Shown here: positions 11,748-22,139 of the stretch, one piece after another | Position numbering within the stretch: the stretch's first letter is position 1 | Layout: each line of letters begins with the position of its first letter | Origin: Rhizoctonia solani | Taxonomy: Eukaryota > Basidiomycota > Agaricomycetes > Cantharellales > Ceratobasidiaceae | Reading direction: 5' to 3' | DNA: 64,000 bases | NCBI RefSeq assembly: GCF_016906535.1 | Contig: NC_057385.1 | Coordinates: 186,001 to 250,000, forward strand | Position numbers and translations under genes: made by a program | The notes under the pieces: generated by a model | Told to the model about the DNA's origin: nothing | What the model saw: the letters and a program-made list of their open reading frames with translations, nothing else | Databases searched by the model: none

Positions 11748-12834
11748 CTATAATAGGATGTCATCAAGGTATATGATGACGCATACATCAAGCAGGTCCT
11801 TAAACAAATCATTCATAAAATGTTGGAATGATGCCGGGGCGTTGGTTAAGCCAAAGGTCATGACAAGGGATTCGTACAGGCCGTACTTGGTGCGGAACGC
11901 GGTTTTCCATTCGTCACCTTCCTTAACCCGGACGTTATTGTAACCCCATCTTAGATCTAGTTTGGTGAAGACCTTGGCGCCACGGAGCTGGGCCATGAGG
12001 TCATCAGGACGGGGTAACGGGTAAACGTTCTTTTTGGTCCGGTTATTCAGGCAGCGGTAGTCAACAACCAAGCGACGGGAGCCGTCCTTTTTAGGAACAA
12101 ACATCACGGGGGAACTGATGGAAGACTTGCTAGGGCGTATTTTGCCCGCCTTGAGTTTGTCCCTGAGCCAGTCCTTGAGCGTAGTGGACTTGGCATTGGT
12201 CATACTATAGAGAGGCAAATTGAGGGGGCCTTCCTCCGTGAGTTCAATCCCAATGTCGTAGTGCCGGTGTGGGGGAAGCTTGTTGAATTCTTCCTCCCTG
12301 AATACTTTGGCATACTGGTGGTATTCTGGGGGTACTCCTTCAAGGGGTGTTTGATCAGCTTCCTCCTCTTTGGCAATGGCCACGTGTTCTGGTGGTGTAT
12401 GGGGAAAGGAGAGGGTTTGTGCATTCCAATCAATCTCTGGATTATGCGCGTCCAACCATTTCAAACCCAGAATGGCAGCATGAGACCCTGTATTGCATAT
12501 AAGGAAGGTCTCAGTCATTTTCTTGCCATCAAAGGTAAAGGTTAGTGACACCTTTTTCCAGATTTTGCCAGCCTGGGGGCTCGACCCATTGAGCATAGTG
12601 ACGGTGCGGGGTGTTGGGAGATCTATGAGAGGTAGGCGTAGTGCCTCAGCGGTACGGGGGTGGAGAAATGACGATGTGGTGCCTGAGTCTATCAGGACTT
12701 CTAGGTGTTCTGCTTGCTTCTCTGGTTTAATCGAAATTGTGAACAGGGGGGAAATTCTATTGTTACTATCAGATATATTACAAATTTTGATGAAGCCAGA
12801 GTCCTTGGGGTCCTTGCGCGCGGCAGCAGGTACC
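11748..12834 (-). pseudogene. pol: Pol fragment: protease plus N-terminal reverse transcriptase
   Basis: The frame is -1 relative to gag. It contains an aspartic protease with DSGTTSSF (about 12685-12665), then the linker typical of Ty3/gypsy Pol. RT fingers and palm follow, with [13 protein letters not shown], the LPRPDD block, [11 protein letters not shown] (first catalytic Asp) and YLDD (second and third Asp) at about 11765-11750. A stop follows three codons after YLDD. RT thumb, RNase H and integrase are missing, so it is a dead fragment. Expression would need the frameshift described at 12842-12848. Confidence 0.9.
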
Positions 12835-12835
12835 C

Positions 12836-14188
12836 TTACTCTTTTCCCGATTGGTACTCGGAGTCTTTGCCAATCTTGGCGGTTTCCTTGGCTTTCCCTT
12901 TGTCCTCAGTAGGGGTAGCCTTCCAGCCTGTGCGGCATTCCGCAAACTTGTGGCCCATTTTGCCGCACTTGATGCAGGCGCCAGCGGCGCGGCGGCAATT
13001 CCTTTCTTCCTCCAACACAAAATTGGGGTCGTTGGAGAGTTTCTTTGAACCGGTACTTGATTGGCCGGTACTCGTTCCCCTTGCGGGGTTGGGTTGCTTG
13101 CTAGACTTATTATCCCTCGGCGGGTGGCTAGCACGCTCTTCTTGGAGAGCGTTGTCAATAACGAGCGCTGCGTTTTGCAGCTCGAGGAGTGTTTGGGGAC
13201 GATGTTTGCGGGTAGCAATTTGGCGGCTGACCTCCCAGTGGAGGCCGCAGGCAAACTGGCCTCGGAGGGCCGCGTCGTTCCAGTCCAGTTCCATTGCCAG
13301 GGTTCTGAACTTTGTGATATAATCCGCGCATGTGCCGGACTGGGTAAGCGTGGTAATCTTCCGCTCGGCGGCCCTTGTGGCATCAGGGTCACCGAACGCT
13401 GCCAAAAACTCCAATTTGAATCCCTCAACCGTTTGGATGATTGCCCGGTGTGATCCAAGCTGGTCGAGGTGTGGGTGTGCCCATGCTCCCGCGGAATCCT
13501 TCATATTCATCAGAAGGAAAGATAGGACTTCTTGGTCCGTGGGGAACATGCGCGAGTTTAGCCGGGTCCAGGCCAACATCCTTGTGAGCCACTGTTTGGC
13601 CTCACTCCCAATCTTGCCTGTATAGGCGTCTGGGTGGTCTACTTTGACCGGGGCAGGATATGCGGCGACTGGAGCCGGTGGAGGAGGGGCAGGTGCTCCA
13701 ATGGGGGATCGGAGACGCGGAGATGGAGGGGGAGACGGGACTCGCGGGGGTGCGGCTCTTCTTGGGGTAGGCTGGGCGAGACCTGGGATTTCCCTAGTTG
13801 TTTCTGACCAGAAGGGTCCCCTGCTAACCAATCCAATAGGCTCGGTTTTTGGTATGGGGCGTGGCGTTTCTTCCACTGCCTTGGGTTGGTTCCCTTCTGG
13901 GGTAAGGGGGCCTTGGAGCTGGAGGGACTTGAGACCATCCTTGACAACATCGACGGTTTGTGAGATATTTTCGACGTTTGTCCGGGTCTCAATCCCTGCT
14001 TCCTTGATCTCAGCAATTTCTCGCTCAAGGCGCTCAACTTGGCCGAGTAGGCCGAGGAGGAGTTGGGTGACTTGTTCAAGGGAGACCTTGCCATATTCGA
14101 CAGAGGAGGTTGGCGGAAGCTGGGGTTCCAGGTGTCCCAAATTGAAAGGGGATTGGGCTTGAGAGGCCATCCGGGAACGGGTTGCCAT
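12836..14188 (-). CDS. gag: Gag capsid/nucleocapsid protein of the gypsy element
   Basis: This is an intact 450-residue reading frame. Residues about 45-90 form a heptad coiled coil ([18 protein letters not shown]), followed by a Pro-rich linker. The retrotransposon gag domain comes next ([13 protein letters not shown] to [13 protein letters not shown]), then a zinc knuckle [14 protein letters not shown] at residues 405-418 (CX2CX4HX4C). In this family Gag packages the element RNA in cytoplasmic particles. The ATG at 14188 is the first in frame. The stop TAA at 12836-12838 comes two codons after a slippery heptamer. Gag itself looks intact although pol is truncated. Confidence 0.92.
   Translation of the reverse strand: MATRSRMASQAQSPFNLGHLEPQLPPTSSVEYGKVSLEQVTQLLLGLLGQVERLEREIAEIKEAGIETRTNVENISQTVDVVKDGLKSLQLQGPLTPEGNQPKAVEETPRPIPKTEPIGLVSRGPFWSETTREIPGLAQPTPRRAAPPRVPSPPPSPRLRSPIGAPAPPPPAPVAAYPAPVKVDHPDAYTGKIGSEAKQWLTRMLAWTRLNSRMFPTDQEVLSFLLMNMKDSAGAWAHPHLDQLGSHRAIIQTVEGFKLEFLAAFGDPDATRAAERKITTLTQSGTCADYITKFRTLAMELDWNDAALRGQFACGLHWEVSRQIATRKHRPQTLLELQNAALVIDNALQEERASHPPRDNKSSKQPNPARGTSTGQSSTGSKKLSNDPNFVLEEERNCRRAAGACIKCGKMGHKFAECRTGWKATPTEDKGKAKETAKIGKDSEYQSGKE
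12842..12848 (-). promoter_or_regulatory. Candidate -1 ribosomal frameshift heptamer at the gag/pol junction
   Basis: On the minus strand the end of gag reads TCG GGA AAA GAG TAA. This contains G_GGA_AAA in the correct zero-frame register for -1 slippage. Slipping back one base enters exactly the frame that runs into protease. The heptamer fits the X_XXY_YYZ rule known from retroelements. A downstream stimulatory structure was not tested. Confidence 0.6.
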
Positions 14189-14674
14189 GGTAGATTGGGG
14201 GTATGAGCGGCCAGCGTGGGAAGAGGCCCGCGAAGAGGAGCGTGTGGGAGTCCGGGAGAGAATGGTGGGAAAATGGGGGAGACTAGTAGGTGCCTTTGTC
14301 AGGACTTATGAGCGCTTTATTGCGTAGTACGCTAAGAGCCTGCGTCAAACAACCTAGCGTTGAACAGTAAGTGTAACTAATCACTGCCGTGGACGGGCGT
14401 GATGTAGTACCTAGTCTCTGCAAGCGGGTGTATCTGCTGTCTGGCTCCGCTGGCAAAAGGTGCGGCGACCGTGTGGTATGCGGGGGATAGGAATATCCTG
14501 CCTTATAGCAATTTCCTACTACGTGGGGGTGGGGGAGTTTTGATTATTATCTCCCGCAAGGTAGCCCCGATCACGTGATTTTGGTCGTGCTAGTACAGGT
14601 ATTCTTCTCCGGGGTTGAGTCTCAGTGGTGGGTGTACAGAACGGTTTGCAACCAACATAAGGTCAATTACCTAG

Positions 14675-15247
14675 TGTCCTAGACGTCTGTAAGGACGTCA
14701 AGGGTGCGGGCGCTTGTGGCCGGGTGACTATTACAATGAACCGCTTAAGGCGGTGACAATGTACCCTACGACGACGGACTAACTAACTACGATGGCCACA
14801 CGCTGTAGGGCGGCGGCAAGCTACGTATGTACAGCGAGAACAACGCTTAAGGCGTGTAGCTAAGTAATTTACTGGGCTGTAAGGCCCTTGTACAGAGTTG
14901 GGATGCGACAAGAGGTAATTGACCTGGGTGTTACCATGGTCGGTTGGCCTCCTTATATATTACAGAGCTATCTAATTACAAATACAACTATATGCAATAC
15001 CGTATCAAATAAGAACCCCGATCCGCAGTCGGCCTTACTCATGCATACGTGTCACTGACGTGTCATAATGATGTCGTCAGGTGGAGGTGGCTACGTATGC
15101 TGAGATAAGCGCAGATGGGGAAGTGGCTCGGCGCTTAGCGTATGATATAAGCGCCGATGTCACGTGATTGAAAATGTTCTCCGATTGCCTTCGTTTAAAT
15201 TCGAGAAATTGGGAATAAATTCCCTGGTATTGATTGTGTCTACGACA
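14675..15247 (-). repeat. Full-length LTR of the gypsy element
   Basis: 573 bp with TG..CA ends. It carries an internal imperfect palindrome GGCGCTTATATC..GATATAAGCGCC region near its 5' end and a TATATAAGG box at about 14965. It is the most CpG-rich copy in the window. It matches 36128-36645 over its whole length and 1-289/300-528 in parts. The adjoining 5-bp flank on the gene side is CGACC. The matching duplication cannot be found because the other end of the element is missing. Confidence 0.88.
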
Positions 15248-18200
15248 CGACCTGAAGTGTGCATGAGAATTCCTTCAGCATGGGAAGAATGAGATTGAGC
15301 AAGTTCAAGAAAGAAAGGTTCAGATGGCCCTGGAGTGGCTACGGTAGCAGCATAAGAGCGCCTGCAAGAAAACATTTCAATTGGAGATGGCTCTTGGTTG
15401 TGGGCCAAGTGGAACCGTTTGCGTGCAACATCAGTCTGGTTGTACTCAGTCAAAAGCATTCCAACTTCATCAGTGAGACCAGGCCAGGGAAAGCTATAAT
15501 CCACCTCTGGGTTTCGAAGCGCCAAGTCAAAGTAGAAACATAGGCCTTGCCTCATGGTTTGTACATCCACAGTAGCTACTTCTTGATTGAGCATCTTGCC
15601 GCACAAATAGGCAATCATCACCAAGAGAATAGATTCTTCATTGAATGGAGGAGGCAAAATGAGACTGTGAGTCCGTTGTTTGACTTTTGAGGTCCTAGTT
15701 ACCAGTGGCCATGCAGGAAGGATCTTGTTCAATGCCTCTATCAGATGTGAAAGCAGTTGAGTGAACTGTGGCTTGTTAAAGTTGGTGCATGGGGCCAAAA
15801 CCACATCCACTGTTGTAACACGCCCTTTCTCTACTTCCAGCTCAAGAAGTGTCCAACTGAGTTTGCCTGGAGAAGGTTCACACAAATCATCCAACTTGAG
15901 AATGGCCAAAATACGGGCAAGCGGTCCCATCCAATCCCAAAGATCTTGCCTACCAAAAAGTTCAGGGATGTTTCCATCAAGTTCAGATGGGTTGTTCCGG
16001 TAGAGCTCAAGGATTGTGGTGACCAGGTTTGGATCCAGATAGAAAATACAACGATCTGGTGCAGCCATCAAGGAGCTTAACCAGAGGTTTGTGGTCACAA
16101 ATGAGATACAATCCATATCTGGGGTGGACTCTCGTAGTTGCTTCCAATACACAAGGCGTGCAGTGTGCCTGTACTTGCAATGAGCAAGCATGCAATCATG
16201 AGTCTTGGCAATCAAATCCCTAGCAGATATGTGTATCAGCATTGAATAGCACACTTGATTCAAACACTCCAAAAACCTTTGCATAACAACACTTCTGTTT
16301 GGACTGGAATTACTATCTGTGAGAATTAAGCCAGAATGCTGCATGGTGCACAAACATACCCTGGCTCCACTACATGGACTGAGAACTCAGAAGCAATTGA
16401 TGGTGTGGCAGTTTGATACCTTCTGTGTATTTTGAAATTACGTTCTTGTTAGTGGGTACCCTTGAGTTGAAGCAGAATTCACATACAACTTGTCGGAGAA
16501 CATTAAGTAGTAGTGCTGCTGTCCTGTTGCTTCTAAAGCAGCTTTTTGTTCAATCCAGGCTTCAGTTCTAAGAAGAGTAAAATTAGTAAAATTAGTTTTC
16601 TTGGATGAATTGAGGGAGTCATGCTGTGTGAATATGTCCTCCATTGGTACGCTTGGAACTTCCTCTACTTCCTCTTGCTCCTCAAACCCATACCCTTCCA
16701 GCGTGTCATGCATTGGCAAAATCTCAGCTTCAAATGGGTAGCTGTTGATTGTTATTATGTGTTAAAATTCACTGCCAGTTTCTTTAGGCTAAGTAAATGG
16801 AAGCTGCTCACCCGTGAAGATAAATGCGCTCTGGTACAAAGTCATTCTCACTGACAAGGGCCTTGTAGCTAAGACTGCCATCCACTTGTTGACCAAGCAG
16901 GGTTTGAATCTGTGCTTGTGTCATCTCATATGGCCATCTTGGCATCAGTGGCGGACCATCTGCTAAAATCTGAGGATGAAATGGCATGTCATACACCACT
17001 GCAGAGATAATCTGGCAAAATACCATATCAAGCTCTATCTCAGAGAATGTATGATAGTCCTCAGACCACTTTGCACCCCAGAGAACCTTTTGGCCCATGT
17101 TGTAACCACATGGCAGGTTATTTTCCACAACAGTCCACACCCAGTTGTTTACTTCCTCCACAAGAGTACTTGATGGGATCCTTGCACAATTGTCATAGTA
17201 TGTTAGTTCAATGTCCAAGGTCAGATCATCCACTAGTTCACATGTTCCCCAGACCAAGAGTGCTGTTTCTTCAATATCATCAGGTTGGAGTAATATGGAG
17301 CAGAGTCCAATCAAATGGGTTGGAGGGGGTTGACCTGATGTTGTGATTGTTCCCCAGTACGACCAATCAACTGGTGTAGGTTCAAGGATCATGATTGTTT
17401 GGGAGGTGTCAAAAGGTCGATAGATAGCATGCATCAAACATGTAGCATAGACCTGGAGATATAAGGTGTAATCAGGGTCTAAAAGCAACCCATCTACTGT
17501 GACACCTCCAGAACTTTCTGAAAGATCAGGAACACCAGAAAGTAAGTTTTGAAGTTGGAGCAGATGAATATCCTTGTTACAAAGAATACTGCAATAAAAA
17601 TGATTTGGAAGTCCATCCATGTGATAAATGTGAAATTTTCACTAACTTAGGTTGCTTATGGACTTTGGCTCTCCCAGTCTCCCAATGTGTTTCAGTAGTG
17701 CTCACCCTCTCACCAAAAGGACTATCATGGAAATTGATTGATGATAGCTGAGATAAAGGGGTACTACTTCTTTGAGATATATGGCTTCTGTCAGTTGAAG
17801 ATGAGGCTTGCAAAGCACTCCTTAATGGTGATGGGTCATTTGATATTGACCGGCGGGCTGCCTTTTGCTGCTGCATACTTCTAGGTTGTAAGTATTTGTT
17901 GTTCCATGTACGTCAGTTTGTAATGAAAGTCACGTACTAATTCCAGACAGGAGATCCAGGCGGTGGTCTAGCACGTTTAGAGGACCTGGAGGGTGTCACA
18001 TATTGGTTACTGCTAGGAGTTGGAGGCTGAGTGTGTAACGGGGTCTGAATAGCCTCAGAATGGCTATCACCAGTGGTGGATCTAAAGAATAAGAAACAAT
18101 ATTCATAAGCCCATTGAACCAAATGCAATGTAATTGGTTCAACTGACACTGCTGTTTGAAGTTGATTATCCCCTGGAGGGGGGAGATCAAATGATTCCTG

Positions 18201-18926
18201 TCGGGGCCGCTTTGCTGGGGTGACAGAATGTGCTGGAGGCACTGTTTGATTCTGAGTAGGCTGCACCAAGCGCCGCAGTTCCCTATCACTAAGAATCATC
18301 AGCACAAATACTAGATGTCAAAGAGGTTTTACAGCAACAACAACAGCACTATCTATGTATAACATTTCAAGTGTATTGATGAGCTTGGTGGTCAATTTCA
18401 GATACACATACTTTGTATGGTTGGATTGCTGCAATATCTGCAGTGGAAATGGTGACATGGCTTGAGCCATGGATACTGAAGGGGAGCAAGAGGTAGGATT
18501 AGAACCACCAATGCTAATCCACATTGAGTTATTGGTATATTCATTACCTGATACACTTTGTGGACGTTGCTGTTGCTGAATGTTGGGCACAAGCACTGAA
18601 GCTGTGCTGTTGTCAGGGCTTTGAAGTGTGCCCCATGTGCTGACAGAATAATATCTCAGTTTTAGAAAATGAGATAGGAGAATGCAAACTTACATGTCTG
18701 GTGCTCCAATAGTTTGTGTATGGGATACCATGCTGCTAGGTGATTCATAGGACTTCAAGGAGCCAAAAGTTCTAGAAGAATAATGAGGTGTAAATGTACA
18801 AGAAATGAGAACAAATGCAAAGATAGGAATAATGAAGATGAGACAAAGGTAAAAAGGCTGGGAAATGGAATGTTCTTACATATTGCTGGTTTGAGAACCA
18901 TGTGAGCTTGTGCTGGAGGGGGACAT
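15248..18926 (-). CDS. Hypothetical multi-exon protein, C-terminus interrupted by LTR
   Basis: The family is unknown to me. It starts at the ATG at 18926 (MSPSSTSSHGSQTSN), with Ser/Pro/Gln-rich short exons to about 17.7 kb and introns starting GTAAGA or GTAAGT. Larger globular exons follow: 17620-16808 (PNHFYCSILCNKD... to DFVPERIYLHG), 16719-16438 and 16353-15248. The last contains YWKQLRESTPDMDCISF and DLWDWMGPLARILAILKLDDL. There are no zinc fingers or obvious catalytic motif. The last frame runs straight into the LTR at 15247, which adds LTR-encoded residues and a stop at 15160, so the native end is lost. It is divergent from the gene at 19312, with about 385 bp between the start codons. 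Several exon joins (18.3-17.9 kb) remain unresolved. Confidence 0.6.
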
Positions 18927-19250
18927 TATGCAATGGAAGAAGAAAGAAGATAGTGGTTGGCTGGTTGTCAATTGGTAAGATGAGTGATCAGTTGGTAGGA
19001 TGAATGATCCAAGCTAACTTATATAGCCTCAATTCTAGTGGTGCCACTTTTGGGAAAGGTAAAGTTGATGGTGAAAATTGAACCGGAGTGGCGTTTAACC
19101 GGAGTAAAGTGGTCAAGTCATCTAGCCTTATTTGGTGAGATTAGTACATAGATTAACTGATTTGACGTTGTCAAGGAGACTGGTGGATCTTTATGAAGGT
19201 GCCTAGGTCAACTGACATTTGCGTACATCTGCTCCCCTGTGTGTCTCTGC

Positions 19251-19282
<32 letters not shown>

Positions 19283-19311
19283 GATCTGTGCTACAAACTA
19301 CAAACTACATC
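18927..19311. promoter_or_regulatory. Bidirectional promoter region with (AAC)n repeat
   Basis: This 385-bp interval separates two divergent genes. Near its left side, GGTTGGCTGGTTG / GATGAGTGATCAGTTGG-type direct repeats occur (18955-19010). A perfect (AAC) microsatellite of about 11 units at 19251-19281 lies in the 5' leader of the plus-strand gene, 30 bp before its ATG. A shared promoter is inferred from the arrangement only. Confidence 0.45.
19251..19281 (+). repeat. (AAC)n microsatellite
   Basis: About eleven AAC trinucleotides in the presumed 5' leader of the gene starting at 19312. Confidence 0.95.
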
Positions 19312-22058
19312 ATGCCTATGACATCAACATCCAACAAAAATGCAACAGAGCTAGCTGCTGCCAATGTGCAAAAGGCAACCCTTATTGGGACATTCACAGT
19401 TTTCTTGAGTCAGACCCATAACCATCCAGATCAACGAGCACTTGATCAATCCTGGGTTGACACACTTGTTGAGCGCATAGGTACTCCTGAGATTCTGAAC
19501 CAAGCACTTCATCCTATCAGTGTTATTTTGAATGATGGATCATCTGATCATGTGCTGTATGATTTGCTGCAAAAACATGGTATCAACTCCACCCCTGAGC
19601 TTCCTCAAGACTTAAGTGTACTGGTTTTTGCTGGCCAACATTGCTTAGCCATGTTATCTCAACTTGGCCTAGGAGGCCCAGAAGATATGTGGTGGCATGC
19701 CAAGGTGTACAAGAAAGGTGAGTGTGGAAAAAAAACTCCCACTAAAGTGCATGCTCATTGAATGTGGTATAGAATTGGAACAGAATCATCCAGCAGAATT
19801 TTTGACAATGATGCATGAGTCAAACAGCCCTCAACTGATGAAGCACTCCAGCGACCTTGAGCTATTCATGGCTGTCCGGAAACTAAGGAAGCTCCTCAAG
19901 TCAGGCACCATTAATGAAGAGAAATTCCTACAAAATTGTTGCATGCTACTAGGTGGATTGGAAGACAGAACCAATCGGGCAATATGCAATCTGACTCGCA
20001 ACCATGAGCTTATGGATGCCATCTCGGATTCATTGGCTTGTGTGCATATTGCAGCAACATTTTCAGCAGGCTCATGGATGAGACTAACAACTGGCCGTCT
20101 GTACATGGTATGTACCAGACTTTTGCAAATACCAGAAAGTACTGAGCAGCTTCACAGGTGGCTGCTGGTCTTGTTCATGAGATGCTGGCACAGGTGGACC
20201 TGTTGACTGAGGGGATGAGTGATGTTCCCAAGGATGCTTTGACTCTCCCCCCAAGGTCCTGCCAAATGTCCAAGCTCAAGGTGACTAAAGGTGGTCAGAA
20301 AAGGCAAGCACATGCATGGGATGCTCTACCTGGTGGGCGCTCAGGGGCACTCAAAAGAGTGCGTGCATGCCCAACAAACTTTGTTACCCACTTGAATCCA
20401 CGGAAGGATGACCCATGGACTTTTCCAGATATGGTAGGCCAATTTGATCTCTGTGTGCAAGTGTGAATCTACAGTTTGGTTTCAGGTGATTCTCCCATCT
20501 TGCCTTGGATCCAAGATTGTAGAGGAGGAGTTGAAGCTGATGCAAACAGTGATAACTCATGTAAGTCTCCATATACATGATCCATCACCAATGTTTTTTC
20601 TCATAATCAGATCTTCCAGATGATCAACATGATCACAACCAAGGATGAGTTCACTCTATTTACCAAGGGAACCTCAGAAACAATAGAGAATACCACTGAT
20701 CATCCAGCAGGAGTGATAGCCCAGTTTCTTTTGAAGAAACATGGAGATGAGGCCAATGCCAGAGGATATGAACGCAAGGTTAGTGTCTGTGGTGTGATAC
20801 ACTGTTTTGGAAACTTAAAGAAGGGCATTATGATTGGATGATCTTGACACTAGGTGATGCAAAGGGTGTGGTCCAGTCGGGAGACTCTTCACACAGATCT
20901 CCAGAAGCACAAAATGCTTGAACTTGAAGATGCAAGCCAAGAGAAATATCAACAGCTGCTCAACAGTAGCAAGGCATGGTGGACAGTCATGAGGCTGTTC
21001 AAGGTCAAACATTTGCATACAAAGTTTGAGCTCCTAGTGCCAAAGGAGTTTGGAGACCGCCAAGAGAGTGGAACACTGGGTGTATCAAGTCAGGTAAGCA
21101 ACAACCAAACCAAAATTTCTCATCTCAATTGAATGTTGGGTGGTATACAAAAAATGACATACATTGCATGTAGTTGAATGCAGTGCAAGCTGCCCTGGAA
21201 ATGTCAACTCCAGCCAAGCGTGGGGCAGAAAGCAATCATTCCAATTGACCACAGAAGCAACAAAGACTAAGGGCTAACAAGACCCCTGGTGTTGTTGCTG
21301 TTGTTGCTGTTAGGCAGGATACTTTTGAAGCAAATCTTCAGGAAAGTGATGTGGATGACATGGAGGATAGCTCTTACCATGAGCAATCCAATCATGGGCA
21401 CACAACAATGCCAAGCCTTGAAGATCATAGTGGTGACCAGGGTCAAGTTACTGGATCTCATGGTGGATATGATCAAATAGAAGATGTGGAGGTGGACCAT
21501 GATATTGAGGGGGTTGACACACACCAAGATGCAAGTGAGGATGGAGGTGATAATGAAGCTGATGGTGAGTCCTTTATGCAAGATTCATGGCATTTGAACA
21601 GTAAATCAGAATATTAATGACATTTGGAACTCCATCAGCAAGACTCCAGCAAGGTGGTGATTGGGAACTAGACAAATCCATCCTGAAAGTCATTGCCAGT
21701 GCAGAGTCAATGACAAAAGAAGAAAGCAGAGGCTTGGCTGAACTCCTGGATCAAATAACAGCAAGTCATAGAGATGGAGACATGCAATACTTGGTGGATG
21801 CATTGCTAGCAAAAGGAAAGGTAAGTGAGATGGCAAGGGGAGGAAAGCAAAAATTAAGATGACCTGTTGACAGCATGTATCAACCAAGCTAAAGAAGGTG
21901 GTAAGTGTGATGGAAGAGGTCATGTTGCAAGGCTGATACTCACATCTTAGCATGAGCATGAATATAACTCAGTCAGTGAAGATGAGGATAGGGGGGATGG
22001 TCAGGGAAGTGTAGCTGAGGAGGAGGAAAGGGAGGAAGGTCACATGGAGGAGGCATGA
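19312..22058 (+). CDS. Multi-exon protein with ParB/sulfiredoxin-like N-terminal stretch
   Basis: About ten exons. Exon 1 (19312-19717) starts MPMTSTSNKN. The introns are short and in phase, for example 19718-19772, and the final exon encodes an acidic tail (EDEDRGDGQGS...EEEEREEGHMEEA) ending at 22058. Residues about 45-135 resemble ParB/Srx/DGQHR folds: PISVILNDG, then VFAGQHCLAMLSQLG, then WWHAKVY. This follows the family pattern 'G-x-H-R..A..LG' with Cys in place of Arg. The remainder is helical and acidic (DDMEDSSYHEQ..., DNEADG). An in-frame TGA at 21246-21248 lies in the stretch after the 21.17-kb acceptor. It is avoided if splicing uses the acceptor at about 21254. DNA or protein binding is a guess from the fold resemblance. 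The 3' half is duplicated at 9301-10678. Confidence 0.6.
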
Positions 22059-22139
22059 ATAACCAGACATGTTATGGGTTCTGACAGAGGACACAATGTA
22101 ATGCATGGACACTGCATAGACATGATATTATGAATGCTT

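Larger units (their letters stand above)
11748..15247 (-). mobile_element. Truncated Ty3/gypsy LTR retrotransposon
   Basis: Read on the minus strand it is LTR (15247-14675), leader (14674-14189), gag (14188-12836), then protease and the first part of reverse transcriptase (to 11748). RNase H, integrase and the second LTR are absent. The element stops right after the RT active-site motif YLDD, where it meets foldback debris. The LTR is 573 bp, begins TGTCGTAG and ends CTAGGACA. It lies in the coding sequence of the minus-strand gene that ends at 15248. Confidence 0.9.
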
